Source: Hyunsoonleella aquatilis
GTDB lineage: Bacteria; Bacteroidota; Bacteroidia; Flavobacteriales; Flavobacteriaceae
Length of the DNA: 64,000 bases
Reading direction: 5' to 3'
Assembly (NCBI RefSeq): GCF_014270105.1
Contig: NZ_JACNMF010000002.1
Location: 62,001 to 126,000, forward strand
Shown here: piece after piece, positions 16,191 to 27,920 of the stretch
Position numbering within the stretch: the first letter of the stretch is position 1
How the letters are laid out: every line of letters begins with the position of its first letter
Notes under the pieces: model-generated
Told to the model about the DNA's origin: nothing
Databases searched by the model: none
The model's input: the letters and a program-made list of their open reading frames with translations, nothing else
Position numbers and translations under genes: made by a program

Positions 16191-17840
16191 TTACCGCTCT
16201 AGTAAAACAATCGGGAAATTAGAAGTAATAGTGAGGGTTTTATTTGTGACAACAGCTTCTTGACCGGAATATGCGTCATGAATTTTTTCGCCCTCGGTAA
16301 AAACCCCAGAAACATTGATTACTTTTTTTCCAGTGGACAACCCCAAACCTATCACCACATTATCCTCAAACCTGTTCTTGCTAAAAGATCTTGAAAATAC
16401 AAGTGGATCTTTCGAAATGATATGATGCACACCAGCGCCAACGGCAGGATGTTTGGCTCTAAATTGGCCCAGTTTCTGCCAGTGTTTCAAAATATCTTGA
16501 GTTGTTGCATCATTCTGAATCGCTTCCCAATTCATAAATGATCGTAAGGTAGCATCACCTTTAGTATCTTCAACAACCAATGAACGTGCAGATTCATCTC
16601 CATAATACACCTGTGAAGCACCTGGACACAGCAATAGTTTCGTTGCGGTTTCAAAAGGTTTTTCCCTTGAAGGGTCAAAAGGATCTCCGTCATCGTGGGA
16701 GCTTAAATAATTTAATACGCTGTACCCTTTTAAATCGGAATTCAAAATATCGGAATAGCTTTGAAAGAACTCGGCAATGGGTAATTCCTTTGCATTCCAC
16801 TTAGCCTCAAAATTGATGAGCCCATCGAAGTCGTCATCAAAATAATTCACTTTTTTATCACCAAAATCAAATGCTTTTTTGGCCGATATACCATAATTGT
16901 AAACTTCACCTACCAAATAAAAATCGTTGTCATCCAAAACTTTTTCAGGGTTGTTTTTTTTGAACTCTGAGAAAGCCACATCACAAACATCTTTAAACTC
17001 TTGCCACACGTAAGGTTCGGTATGCTTCACTGTATCCACCCGATACCCATCAATGCCAAATTCCAAAATATAATCGGCCAGCCATTTCATAATGTAAAAA
17101 CGTGGCGCACGAGGGTAGCCGGTTTTCTTAAAAAAGGCGTCCAGTTCTGCAACCTCATCCTCAAAACGGTCCTCAGACTTCCATTTTTGAACTAATTGGG
17201 GAGGCAACTCCACCGTTTCATTACTTTCTGTTCTGATGTCCGGGAGGTTTTCCACCAAAGTACAGGTCACCGTATTTTCAAACGATTTATAATCACAAGT
17301 TGGCTCCGTACGCACCCACTCATTAGGCCAAAGCGGGTCTTTTTCGGTAACCGGACCCGTATGATTGATGACAGCATCCAAAAGAATTCGAATGCCATTT
17401 TTATGCGCGGTTTCAACCAACTGACGCAAATCTTCTTTTGTTCCAAAATTTGGGTCGATGGCTGTCCAATCACTGGCCCAATAGCCATGAAACCCATAGG
17501 TTAACCCAGTACCTTCATCTGTCCCTCCATGGATTTGTTCAACTATTGGCGTCATCCAAATGGCATTGATACCCAAATCAGTAAAATAACCTTCGTTAAT
17601 TTTTTGGGTGACCCCTTTGATATCACCACCTTCAAAACCACGGAGTTTTCCTGTTTTAAGGGTTCTGCCGAAGTTGATGTCGTTTAAAGTATCGCCATTA
17701 TTGAACCTATCCGTCAACAAAAAATACACGTTCGCGCCCTCCCAGATAAAAGAGGTTTCTACGTGCTTAACAGGGGCTTGTTTTTCGTCTTTACAATTGA
17801 AAATGAATACAACAGCTAATAAAAGAAGTAAATGCTTCAT
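16191..17840 (-). CDS. GH13 alpha-amylase family lipoprotein
   Basis: A 549-residue lipoprotein (MKHLLLLLAVVFIFNCK) with a full GH13 catalytic domain. The four GH13 regions are LLDAVINHTG (I), GYRVDTVKH with the Asp nucleophile (II), LVGEVYN with the acid/base Glu (III), and LSSHDDGDPFD (IV). The C-terminal beta domain runs from about residue 470. It should cleave alpha-1,4 (possibly alpha-1,6) linkages of maltodextrins at the cell envelope. It is the last gene of the long - strand sus operon, 3 nt after the next GH13 gene. Substrate details cannot be read from the sequence. Confidence 0.93.
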   Translation of the reverse strand: MKHLLLLLAVVFIFNCKDEKQAPVKHVETSFIWEGANVYFLLTDRFNNGDTLNDINFGRTLKTGKLRGFEGGDIKGVTQKINEGYFTDLGINAIWMTPIVEQIHGGTDEGTGLTYGFHGYWASDWTAIDPNFGTKEDLRQLVETAHKNGIRILLDAVINHTGPVTEKDPLWPNEWVRTEPTCDYKSFENTVTCTLVENLPDIRTESNETVELPPQLVQKWKSEDRFEDEVAELDAFFKKTGYPRAPRFYIMKWLADYILEFGIDGYRVDTVKHTEPYVWQEFKDVCDVAFSEFKKNNPEKVLDDNDFYLVGEVYNYGISAKKAFDFGDKKVNYFDDDFDGLINFEAKWNAKELPIAEFFQSYSDILNSDLKGYSVLNYLSSHDDGDPFDPSREKPFETATKLLLCPGASQVYYGDESARSLVVEDTKGDATLRSFMNWEAIQNDATTQDILKHWQKLGQFRAKHPAVGAGVHHIISKDPLVFSRSFSKNRFEDNVVIGLGLSTGKKVINVSGVFTEGEKIHDAYSGQEAVVTNKTLTITSNFPIVLLER

Positions 17841-17843
17841 GGG

Positions 17844-19721
17844 TTATTTGATTTTTAAAATGAAGGATTGCAAAGGCTTCAATCGAATATTGATGCTTCC
17901 TTTCCCCTTTTCAACCTCCAATTTTGAAACATATTCGCGGTAAAGAACGTCACGCATTAGGTAATCGCCGTCGGATAACTTCCAGTTTTTAATAATACGC
18001 TCAGGGATTTCTAAATCAAATTCATAGGTATTGACATCATCAAAATTGGCGACTATAATCAGTTTTTCATTGTCACTCCACCTCACAAAGGACAGTACTT
18101 TATCATTATAGCCTTCGGTGTACTTGCGATTGTAACTGTGGATATCTGAATAATTCCCAACTAGGGCATCACTTTGAATGGTGAAATTCAACAATCTTTT
18201 ATAAAAATCACGCAAGCCTTTTTCATCGTCAGATAATTGTCCCCCATCAAACTTTTTATCGTTCACCCATCGCTGATGTGCGGGTACACCAACGTAGTCA
18301 AAAATTGAGGTGCGGGTTGGCGAACCAAAACCAGCATCCTCAGAACCATCCTCCCCAACTTCTTGTCCAAAATAGATCATTGTGGGCGAGGTTGTTGATG
18401 TTGCTGAAACTACCATCGCCGGCTTGCCTTTTTCAGGATTCCCAGCAAAATCCTGGCTTGCTAATCGTTGCTCATCATGGTTTTCTAAAAAGTGAAGCAT
18501 GTGATGCTCAATATCCTTCAATTCATCCAAAATCGGGGGAATATTATCTGTTTTCCCATTGCCTTGCATTACACTTTTAATGGTATCGTATAATTGAACC
18601 TTATCATACAGATAATCCATTTTTCCTTTTTTGATGTAATCTCTATATAACAAAGGATTGTACACCTCTGCCAATAAAAACGCATCTGGATTTTTCATTT
18701 TGATGGACGAATTCATAAAGCTCCAAAACTCTACTGGCACCATTTCTGCCATATCATATCGAAAACCATCCACTTCTTTGTCCAACCAATACAGAGCAAT
18801 ATCTCGAAACTTTAACCATGAATTTGGTACCTCTTTGTCCTTCCAAAACTCAAAATGTTTTACGTAATCTTCATTCTCGAAACCGTCAGGCAGTTCATCA
18901 AAATCCTTTCGGCCTTCGGGAGAAATACCATAATTGACTTTCACGGTTTCGTACCAATCGTTCATGTCGGGTTGGGATAATCTCGACCCATTTCCTGTCC
19001 ATTTTGCCGGTTGCTCAGGAAATTGGTCATCTTCAAGTGGGTGCTTTTCATCACCTAATGGAGAGTAACCGTTCTTCCATTCGGGTACCTTAAATGATTC
19101 ATCTGGATTGTAGTAAAAGTTATTATTCTTGTGGTAGGCTAATGAAGCGTTATCGTCTTCTCCAAAACCCCTGACACCTTCGGGCCTGGAAATACTTTTA
19201 TAGTTCCTCGCAACATGATTAGGTACAATATCAATGATAACCTTTAAACCTGTATCGTGTGTGCGTTTGATAAGTGCTTCGAATTCCTGCAACCGGTTTT
19301 CTACATTTACCGCTAAATCTGGGTTGACATTATAGTAATCCTTTACGGCATACGGCGAACCAGCACGACCCTTTACCACATCGGGATCATCATTTGAAAT
19401 GCCATATTCCGTATAATCGTTGATAACAGCATGATGTGGCACACCCGTAAACCAAATATGGCTCACCCCAAAATCTTTGATTTCCTTCAGTGCTTTTTCA
19501 GTAAAATCGTTAAACTTGCCAACGCCGTTTTCTTCAATTGTACCCCAAGGTTTATTCGTGGTATTGGTATTTCCAAATAAACGCGTAAACACTTGGTAGA
19601 CCACGTATTTTTTCTTGGATATTTCAACATCACTTGTTTGGGCTTTAGCTTCTTTTTTTTCATTCGTACAACTTAAACCTACCATCATTAATGCTATTAA
19701 TATGTATTGAATCGATTTCAT
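17844..19721 (-). CDS. GH13 alpha-amylase family lipoprotein
   Basis: A 625-residue lipoprotein (MKSIQYILIALMMVGLSCT). The GH13 regions are VIIDIVPNHVAR (I), GFRYDMAEMVP (II, nucleophile Asp), LLAEVYN (III, acid/base Glu) and LENHDEQR (IV). The insert between regions I and II is long and Asn/Asp-rich. It is a paralogue, not a duplicate, of its downstream neighbour, so the two probably differ in substrate length or linkage. Spacing is 1 nt from the esterase and 3 nt to the next gene, indicating one operon. Confidence 0.93.
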   Translation of the reverse strand: MKSIQYILIALMMVGLSCTNEKKEAKAQTSDVEISKKKYVVYQVFTRLFGNTNTTNKPWGTIEENGVGKFNDFTEKALKEIKDFGVSHIWFTGVPHHAVINDYTEYGISNDDPDVVKGRAGSPYAVKDYYNVNPDLAVNVENRLQEFEALIKRTHDTGLKVIIDIVPNHVARNYKSISRPEGVRGFGEDDNASLAYHKNNNFYYNPDESFKVPEWKNGYSPLGDEKHPLEDDQFPEQPAKWTGNGSRLSQPDMNDWYETVKVNYGISPEGRKDFDELPDGFENEDYVKHFEFWKDKEVPNSWLKFRDIALYWLDKEVDGFRYDMAEMVPVEFWSFMNSSIKMKNPDAFLLAEVYNPLLYRDYIKKGKMDYLYDKVQLYDTIKSVMQGNGKTDNIPPILDELKDIEHHMLHFLENHDEQRLASQDFAGNPEKGKPAMVVSATSTTSPTMIYFGQEVGEDGSEDAGFGSPTRTSIFDYVGVPAHQRWVNDKKFDGGQLSDDEKGLRDFYKRLLNFTIQSDALVGNYSDIHSYNRKYTEGYNDKVLSFVRWSDNEKLIIVANFDDVNTYEFDLEIPERIIKNWKLSDGDYLMRDVLYREYVSKLEVEKGKGSINIRLKPLQSFILKIK

Positions 19722-19722
19722 T

Positions 19723-20697
19723 TTAATCTTGTCCTAATAAAAAAGTAAATGGAATATCAAGTCGCTTATTCCACGCATTTTCAGAATGGTTTGTTCCTTC
19801 AAACTTTAAATTTTTGAAATTGTTTTCACTGTACCCCTTTGAAATCAAAATCTCATTTACAGATGGTGCATATTGCGGATAGTGGGCATCCAAAGTTTCC
19901 GTGCCATAATCAAAATACATCTTATGGTCGGTTGGATCCGGAAGGTTGTTTTCCATGTATTTAAGAATGGCCCATGGTAACGGGTTATTGTCAATGGGTT
20001 GTGCTCCCGGCCAATGGGTTGAAATACACCCTGCGCCTCCGAACACATCGGGATATTCACAAATAGCATACATGCTCATTAGGCCTCCCATACTTGAGCC
20101 CATCACAAAAGTGTTTTCTTTGTTTTTATGCACTGAAAACTCGGCATCCACAATCGGTTTCAATTCTTTTACCAAAAATTTTAGGTAATTATCACCGTTA
20201 AGCTTGCTCCCTTCTTTAATATGATTTTTTTGCTGATTGATTAGCACTTTATCTTCTTCTGATAGCTTTGCAAAAGCCTTTTCAGGAAATAAATCTTGCC
20301 AGCGTTCTGCTTTGATATTGTGCGTAGCCACAACAATGAAATCCTTTGTTTTGTTTTCATCCATTAATTTCGATGCCCATTCGTCCACTTTCCATTCTTG
20401 TTTGTTCCAAGTGATTGTTGAATCAAATAGCATTTGTCCATCGTGCATGTAAACTACAGCGTATTTTTTCTCTTTTGAATAACCCTTTGGCAACCAAATA
20501 TCAACAGGTCTTGGCGTGATGTATTTTGATGGAAAACTGTCCATTCGCATTAATTTTCCGCTTTCCAGTCTTGCCTTGGGGTAATCTTTAAAATAGGTTT
20601 CTGATTTTTGATGACTTATTACATCCTGATTCTTAACTTCACTTCTACAGGATAGCCCTAATATTAATATCAGGATTATGAAATACTGATGTTTCAT
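19723..20697 (-). CDS. Alpha/beta-hydrolase esterase lipoprotein of the sus operon
   Basis: A 324-residue lipoprotein (signal MKHQYFIILILILGLSC). It has the esterase D/CE1-like alpha/beta-hydrolase fold: the strand AVVYMHDGQMLFD, the nucleophile elbow GSSMGG (FVMGSSMGGLMSMYA), and a C-terminal His in EGTNHSENAW. It may deacylate a substituted glucan or another ester met with starch; the substrate is not known. It is embedded between two GH13 genes, with 50 nt upstream and 1 nt downstream, so its co-expression with the amylases is clear. Confidence 0.85.
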   Translation of the reverse strand: MKHQYFIILILILGLSCRSEVKNQDVISHQKSETYFKDYPKARLESGKLMRMDSFPSKYITPRPVDIWLPKGYSKEKKYAVVYMHDGQMLFDSTITWNKQEWKVDEWASKLMDENKTKDFIVVATHNIKAERWQDLFPEKAFAKLSEEDKVLINQQKNHIKEGSKLNGDNYLKFLVKELKPIVDAEFSVHKNKENTFVMGSSMGGLMSMYAICEYPDVFGGAGCISTHWPGAQPIDNNPLPWAILKYMENNLPDPTDHKMYFDYGTETLDAHYPQYAPSVNEILISKGYSENNFKNLKFEGTNHSENAWNKRLDIPFTFLLGQD

Positions 20698-20747
20698 TTT
20701 TAAATGGTATTAAATGTTGAAGAGGTCTTTGCCTTGTTGAAAAGAAA

Positions 20748-22718
20748 TTAATCCAATTTGGTGGTTAAAAGTGTGGTCCCCTTTTCGGTCAAAACAAACT
20801 TGTCTTTCCAAAGTATGTTGGCGCCAGTTAGAATATTTCTTAGTGTCTTTCCATCTAAACCAACTTCCTCAAATCGCTGTAATTCCAGTTCTATCGGCTC
20901 CACATTTTTGTTCATGATATGCACCACAACTTCGTCTTCGTGAATCCTGAAAAGCACATAAACACCATTTTCAGGTGCAAAATGAACGGTTTTACCCTCG
21001 TGAATGGCAGTACTTTGTTTCCGATAATTCAATATCTTTTTAAGATAGGCCTGCATACCTTTTTGAACGTCGGACAGACCTTCGCCTGTAAATGCATTAA
21101 CAGCATCCCCTTTCCATCCTCCCGGAAAATCGGTTCGAATCAATCCATGGTCGCCGGGGTTGTCAAAATCGTGCATTAAAATTTCGGTACCGTAATACAC
21201 CTGCGGTATCCTTGGCAACATCAAAATATAGCTCAATGCCATTTTGGTATTAACTATATTCCCATGCAATTGGGTGAAAATCCGACTCATATCGTGGTTA
21301 TCGGGAAACACCATAATATCCTTCGGACTCACATAAATAAAATCATTAGCCAAGGCCCTGTAAATTTCAATAAAACCAGTCCCCCAAGTCTCCTCTTCGT
21401 TCAAGCCCTTGACAATTTTTTCTTGCATCGCAAAATCCATCGGAGATTTTAAATTTGAATTGTAACCGTCCTTATTCACGTTGCCTTGTTGCCAATACGC
21501 AATCAACAACGGATTACTTGTCCATTCTTCCCCGACAATATTGAAATTTGGATATTCATGCATAATTTCACCCGCCCAACGGCTCATAAAGTGCTTATCG
21601 GGATAAGGGTAAGTATCTTGTCGAATACCTCCCAAATTAGCTGTTTCAATCCACCAAATACTATTTTGGATGGTGTATTGCGCCATAAAGGGATTGCGCT
21701 GGTTTAAGTCCGGCATCGCTGAAACAAACCAGCCCTCGTTCATACTTCTCTTGTCAATTTTAGAGGCATAAATATCTTGGTTTGTAGTGCGTCGATGGTT
21801 TGTAGTAATATTTTTTCCAGCATACCAATCGCCCTCTCTATTTTCATATTTTTCTTGATGGTTAATCCAGTCCCCAAAGGGGAAATCCTTCATCCACCAA
21901 TGCTCTACCCCGCAATGGTTGGCCACCTGGTCCATGATCAATTTCATGCCTTTTTCAGACAGCTTTGCAGACAGTTCGAGATAGTCCTCCATGGTGCCGA
22001 AACGGGGATCAATTTGATAATAATCCGTAATGGCATAGCCATGGTAAGAGCCCTCAGGCATATCATTGGTCAATAACGGACATGGCCAAACGGCCGTAAA
22101 CCCTAAATCCTCAATATACTCTAAATGGTTTATGATCCCCTTGATATCCCCGCCGTGCCTGGCATAACCGTCGGTTCTGTCCAAACTGGTGTCCTTCATT
22201 GAGGTTATGATATCATTTTCAGGATTTGCATTTGCAAATCTGTCTGGAGTAATTAAATAAATAGCATCAGAACTATCAAATCCTATATAATCCTCAGAAG
22301 ATTTTGTCCGTGCTTTTAACTCATAGGTATGCACCAAACTGGGTTCACCTTCCTTTTTGAAAATAATATTGAATTTTCCTGGCTTTGCAAATCCAGAAAT
22401 ATTCAAATCCAAAAAGAGATAATTAGGACTATCGGCTTTATGAACCTTCTCTAGCGAAACGCCTTCATATCGAATTTCGGGCGTCCATTCTGAAATTTTA
22501 GGATGGTGCACCAAAAGCTGAAGCGATGGGTTTTTGAACCCCACCCACCAGTTGAGAGGCTCAATACGCTGAATATCTTTTTTCTCTATAAATGAAGATG
22601 TTTCAACCTCCTCTTCCTTATCCATCTTGCTTTGTTGTTTACATGATAAAGTTACAGTATATACGCACAGCAACCCAATTAAAGTTACTTGTTTAATGAT
22701 TTTATGATACTTTTTCAT
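20748..22718 (-). CDS. susA: GH13 neopullulanase/cyclomaltodextrinase-like lipoprotein (SusA type)
   Basis: A 656-residue protein with a lipobox signal (LLCVYTVTLSCK). An N-terminal beta domain (residues 40-140; INWWVGF-like start LNWWVGFKNPSLQLLVHHP) is the one found in cyclomaltodextrinases. The GH13 core has LIMDQVANH (I), GIRQDTYPYP (II), IVGEEW (III) and FPDNHDMSR (IV), and a C-terminal domain follows. These features and the neighbourhood match SusA of Bacteroides, a periplasmic enzyme that degrades imported maltooligosaccharides and cyclodextrins. It is 6 nt downstream of the GH97 gene. Confidence 0.88.
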   Translation of the reverse strand: MKKYHKIIKQVTLIGLLCVYTVTLSCKQQSKMDKEEEVETSSFIEKKDIQRIEPLNWWVGFKNPSLQLLVHHPKISEWTPEIRYEGVSLEKVHKADSPNYLFLDLNISGFAKPGKFNIIFKKEGEPSLVHTYELKARTKSSEDYIGFDSSDAIYLITPDRFANANPENDIITSMKDTSLDRTDGYARHGGDIKGIINHLEYIEDLGFTAVWPCPLLTNDMPEGSYHGYAITDYYQIDPRFGTMEDYLELSAKLSEKGMKLIMDQVANHCGVEHWWMKDFPFGDWINHQEKYENREGDWYAGKNITTNHRRTTNQDIYASKIDKRSMNEGWFVSAMPDLNQRNPFMAQYTIQNSIWWIETANLGGIRQDTYPYPDKHFMSRWAGEIMHEYPNFNIVGEEWTSNPLLIAYWQQGNVNKDGYNSNLKSPMDFAMQEKIVKGLNEEETWGTGFIEIYRALANDFIYVSPKDIMVFPDNHDMSRIFTQLHGNIVNTKMALSYILMLPRIPQVYYGTEILMHDFDNPGDHGLIRTDFPGGWKGDAVNAFTGEGLSDVQKGMQAYLKKILNYRKQSTAIHEGKTVHFAPENGVYVLFRIHEDEVVVHIMNKNVEPIELELQRFEEVGLDGKTLRNILTGANILWKDKFVLTEKGTTLLTTKLD

Positions 22719-22724
22719 AATTCC

Positions 22725-24854
<2,130 letters not shown>

Positions 24855-24868
24855 TTATGAAAGCAGTT

Positions 24869-27178
24869 TTAACTCACTGCTTTTAACACATTACTTTCCA
24901 GCGTTAGCGGGGTATCGTTCACCAAAATTTCGAGAGCTTCCCCACAAAGCATTTCAAAATTGGTTTGTTTTTGTGTGACATTTATCCTTAATATATGATT
25001 TCTAAAATTCACTTTAAAAGAATAGCCCTTCCATTGTTTTGGAATTTTAGGTGCGAAAGACAGTTTTCCATCTTTCACCCTCATGCCTCCAAAACCTTCC
25101 ACTATACTCATCCAGGTACCAGCCATTGAAGTAATGTGCAGACCTTCGCGGACTTCGTGATTGTAATCGTCTAAATCCAACCGCGACGTTCTTAAATAGA
25201 AGGTATAAGCCTGTTCCATCCTATCCAATTTTGAAGCTTGGATACTGTGCACGCAGGGCGACAACGAACTTTCGTGTACCGTAAATGGTTCATAAAAGTC
25301 AAAATGCCGTTCTAATTGCTTATCTGAAAAATGATCTTCAAAGAAGTATAAGCCTTGAAGCACATCCGCCTGCTTGATGTAGGGCGAACGTAAAATCCGA
25401 TCCCAACTCCACTTTTGGTTGATGGGTCTTTCAGATTTTGGTAAATCTGCAACGGTAATCAGTTCCTTGTCCAAAAAGCTATCCTGTTGCAAATACACAT
25501 TGTGTTTTTCGGAATACGGGAAATACATATTATCGGCAACGGCCTTCCAAAGTGCCAATTCTTTTTTTGATAATTTCACTTTTTTGGCAATTCGCGAAAA
25601 ATCCTTGGTGTATTCCTCCTCCACCTTTTCAATTTGAGCCAAGGTGTAATCGATACACCATTTTGCGAGATAGTTTGTATACCAGTTATTATTGACGTTA
25701 TTTTCATATTCATTAGGCCCCGTAACACCAAGAATAACGTATTGGTTTTTAGCCGTTGAAAAGTTGGCGCGCTGCTGCCAAAAACGCGCTATACCAATGA
25801 GCACTTCCAATCCTTTTTCAGGAATATATGAGTAATCGTCCGTAAAGCGACAATAATTGTAAATGGCGAAGGCTATCGCTCCATTTCTGTGTATTTCTTC
25901 AAAAGTGATTTCCCATTCGTTGTGGCATTCCTCCCCATTCATGGTTACCATTGGGTACAATGCAGCACCATTTTTAAACCCAAGTTTTTCGGCATTTTCA
26001 ATAGCTTTCTCTAAATGGTTATAGCGATATTCCAAAAGCGTTCTTGCTACGTTTTGATCTTTGGTCGCCATGTAAAAAGGGATACAGTAGGCTTCGGTGT
26101 CCCAATAGGTACTGCCACCATATTTTTCACCTGTAAAGCCTTTTGGTCCAATATTTAATCTGGAATCTTTCCCCAAATACGTCTGGTTTAATTGAAAAAT
26201 ATTAAAGCGAATACCTTGCTGTGCTTTTACATCCCCTTCAATAGTGATATCTGCCATTTCCCAGATGTTATCCCAAGCTTGTTTTTGTTCCTTTAAGAGA
26301 GCATCAAAGCCCTTATTTATGGCACTTTTTAAAACTTGTTTTGCCCTTTTGACCAATTTGGATTTGTCATGATTTCGATCCACCACATAACCACCAAACT
26401 TCTGAATGCTGTACGTCTCACCCTTTTTCACGGGATAGGCATAGCTAAACGCCACACGGTTTGAATCGGCGGTAATATTATGTTCCACTAAAATGGGTTT
26501 TTCTGAAATATAAACCTTGGACTCCATAAAGGTGCAGGTATGAAAATCCGTCTTCATGGTTTTGGCTTCAATAAAAGCCTGGTGGTTGAGATGACTAACA
26601 TGGGTAGTATCCCAAAACTTATCGTCCCAATTGGTGTCTTCGTTTGTGATTCCAGAATCCAAATACGGTTGAAAAACGATTTCGACATCCTTGTTAATAG
26701 GTTTTATTTCGTAATTGATAGCGCCAACCTCGTCCAATTCCAAGCTTAAAAATCGCTTTGCAGAAACCTCAACTTCAATGCCGTTTGGCAAAGTGGCCAC
26801 AAAATATCTTGACAACCAGCCTTCTTTCATATTGAGCTCCCGCCTAAATTTTTTGACGGATTTACAGGTATGCAAATCCAAAGGTTCGTTATTCACCAAA
26901 ACATTGATACCAATCCAGTTTGGGGCATTCAATACTTTTGCAAAATATTCGGGGTAGCCATTTTTCCACCAGCCTACTCGGGTTTTATCCGGATAGTACA
27001 CTCCGGCAATATAGCTCCCTTGAAAGGTGTCGCCGGAATATTGTTCTTCAAAATTGGCACGTTGTCCCATGGCACCGTTGCCTATACTAAACAAACTTTC
27101 GGAGGACTTAACACGCTCTGGATCAAACCCTTCCTCTATTATGGACCAACTATTTGGTTTAATATAATTTTGATTCAT
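24869..27178 (-). CDS. GH65 glycoside phosphorylase, probably maltose phosphorylase
   Basis: A 769-residue cytoplasmic enzyme without signal peptide. It has an N-terminal beta-sandwich, an (alpha/alpha)6 barrel and a C-terminal beta layer. The general-acid Glu is in VTGPNEYENNV and the phosphate-binding loop is HESSLSP. It should split maltose with phosphate into glucose and beta-glucose-1-phosphate. Kojibiose, trehalose and nigerose phosphorylases share the fold, but the starch context and the overlapping beta-phosphoglucomutase gene (20-nt overlap) favour maltose. Confidence 0.9.
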   Translation of the reverse strand: MNQNYIKPNSWSIIEEGFDPERVKSSESLFSIGNGAMGQRANFEEQYSGDTFQGSYIAGVYYPDKTRVGWWKNGYPEYFAKVLNAPNWIGINVLVNNEPLDLHTCKSVKKFRRELNMKEGWLSRYFVATLPNGIEVEVSAKRFLSLELDEVGAINYEIKPINKDVEIVFQPYLDSGITNEDTNWDDKFWDTTHVSHLNHQAFIEAKTMKTDFHTCTFMESKVYISEKPILVEHNITADSNRVAFSYAYPVKKGETYSIQKFGGYVVDRNHDKSKLVKRAKQVLKSAINKGFDALLKEQKQAWDNIWEMADITIEGDVKAQQGIRFNIFQLNQTYLGKDSRLNIGPKGFTGEKYGGSTYWDTEAYCIPFYMATKDQNVARTLLEYRYNHLEKAIENAEKLGFKNGAALYPMVTMNGEECHNEWEITFEEIHRNGAIAFAIYNYCRFTDDYSYIPEKGLEVLIGIARFWQQRANFSTAKNQYVILGVTGPNEYENNVNNNWYTNYLAKWCIDYTLAQIEKVEEEYTKDFSRIAKKVKLSKKELALWKAVADNMYFPYSEKHNVYLQQDSFLDKELITVADLPKSERPINQKWSWDRILRSPYIKQADVLQGLYFFEDHFSDKQLERHFDFYEPFTVHESSLSPCVHSIQASKLDRMEQAYTFYLRTSRLDLDDYNHEVREGLHITSMAGTWMSIVEGFGGMRVKDGKLSFAPKIPKQWKGYSFKVNFRNHILRINVTQKQTNFEMLCGEALEILVNDTPLTLESNVLKAVS

Positions 27179-27848
27179 TCTTCTTCAATATTTTTTCTGA
27201 AATCACCTTGGTAAAAAAGTCACTTGGTATTTCAGACAGATCTTTAAAATTGTAATCGGCTTGGTTAAGTGTTTTTTTGTCTCCTATACCAACAGAAATC
27301 ATATTTGCTCTATTGGCAGCTTCGATACCTGCGATGGCATCCTCAAAAACCACACAATGCTCAGGTTTTAGATTCAATTTTTGGGCTCCTATTAAAAACA
27401 CCTCTGGATCGGGCTTGGCTTTTGATACGCTATTACCGTCAACGATCCCTGCGAATCTGCTTAATAGGTTCACTTGTTTTAATATCAATGGCGCATTTTT
27501 ACTTGCTGAACCTAATACATAATGAATACCCAAGTCATCTAATGTATCCAGAAGTTCGCTTGCTCCAGGCAAGATTTCATCAGGCCCCATTTTGTGGATA
27601 TACTCCAAATAATGTTCGTTCTTGCTGATGAGATACTCCTGTTTTTTTTCTTCGGAAAGCTTTACCTTTCCTATATCCAATAAAATCTCTAATGACCTTA
27701 CACGACTTACGCCTTTCAGCAGTTCATTATGGTTTTCAGTGAATTCAAACCCCAATTCATCGGCCAAATCTTTCCACGCCAAATAATGGTATTTTGCCGT
27801 ATCTACAATAACACCATCCAAATCGAATATTACTCCTATTTTATACAT
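27159..27848 (-). CDS. pgmB: Beta-phosphoglucomutase
   Basis: A 229-residue HAD-family enzyme that converts beta-glucose-1-phosphate to glucose-6-phosphate. It carries FDLDGVIVD (residues 8-16, nucleophile Asp9), the beta-PGM cap motif GVSRVRSLEILL, GSASKNA (motif II) and FEDAIAGIEAA (motif III). The 3' end overlaps the GH65 start by 20 nt, which points to coupled translation of the two steps of maltose phosphorolysis. Two hairpins lie in the 72-nt gap between the MFS gene and this one. Confidence 0.95.
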   Translation of the reverse strand: MYKIGVIFDLDGVIVDTAKYHYLAWKDLADELGFEFTENHNELLKGVSRVRSLEILLDIGKVKLSEEKKQEYLISKNEHYLEYIHKMGPDEILPGASELLDTLDDLGIHYVLGSASKNAPLILKQVNLLSRFAGIVDGNSVSKAKPDPEVFLIGAQKLNLKPEHCVVFEDAIAGIEAANRANMISVGIGDKKTLNQADYNFKDLSEIPSDFFTKVISEKILKKNESKLY

Positions 27849-27865
27849 TCTAAAAGTCCCCTAGT

Positions 27866-27909
27866 CCCGCTTACAGCGGGAAACTCTTACTCGGGTAGTT
27901 TAAGAGTTT
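27866..27909. repeat. Two tandem hairpins between MFS and pgmB genes
   Basis: CCCGCT-TAC-AGCGGG (27866-27880) is followed at once by AAACTCTTA (27881-27889) pairing with TAAGAGTTT (27901-27909). Both arms are perfect. They fall inside the sus operon, so they may set mRNA processing, stability or partial termination between the permease and enzyme genes. The CCCGC...GCGGG unit resembles intergenic repeats common in flavobacteria. Confidence 0.6.
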
Positions 27910-27920
27910 TGTTATTATTT

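Noticed and set aside
15998-16198. 66-codon open frame on the - strand between GH13 and kduD
   Set aside because: It contains no ATG or early GTG, begins inside the end of the GH13 gene, and I recognise no family. A gene remnant is possible, but chance is as likely.
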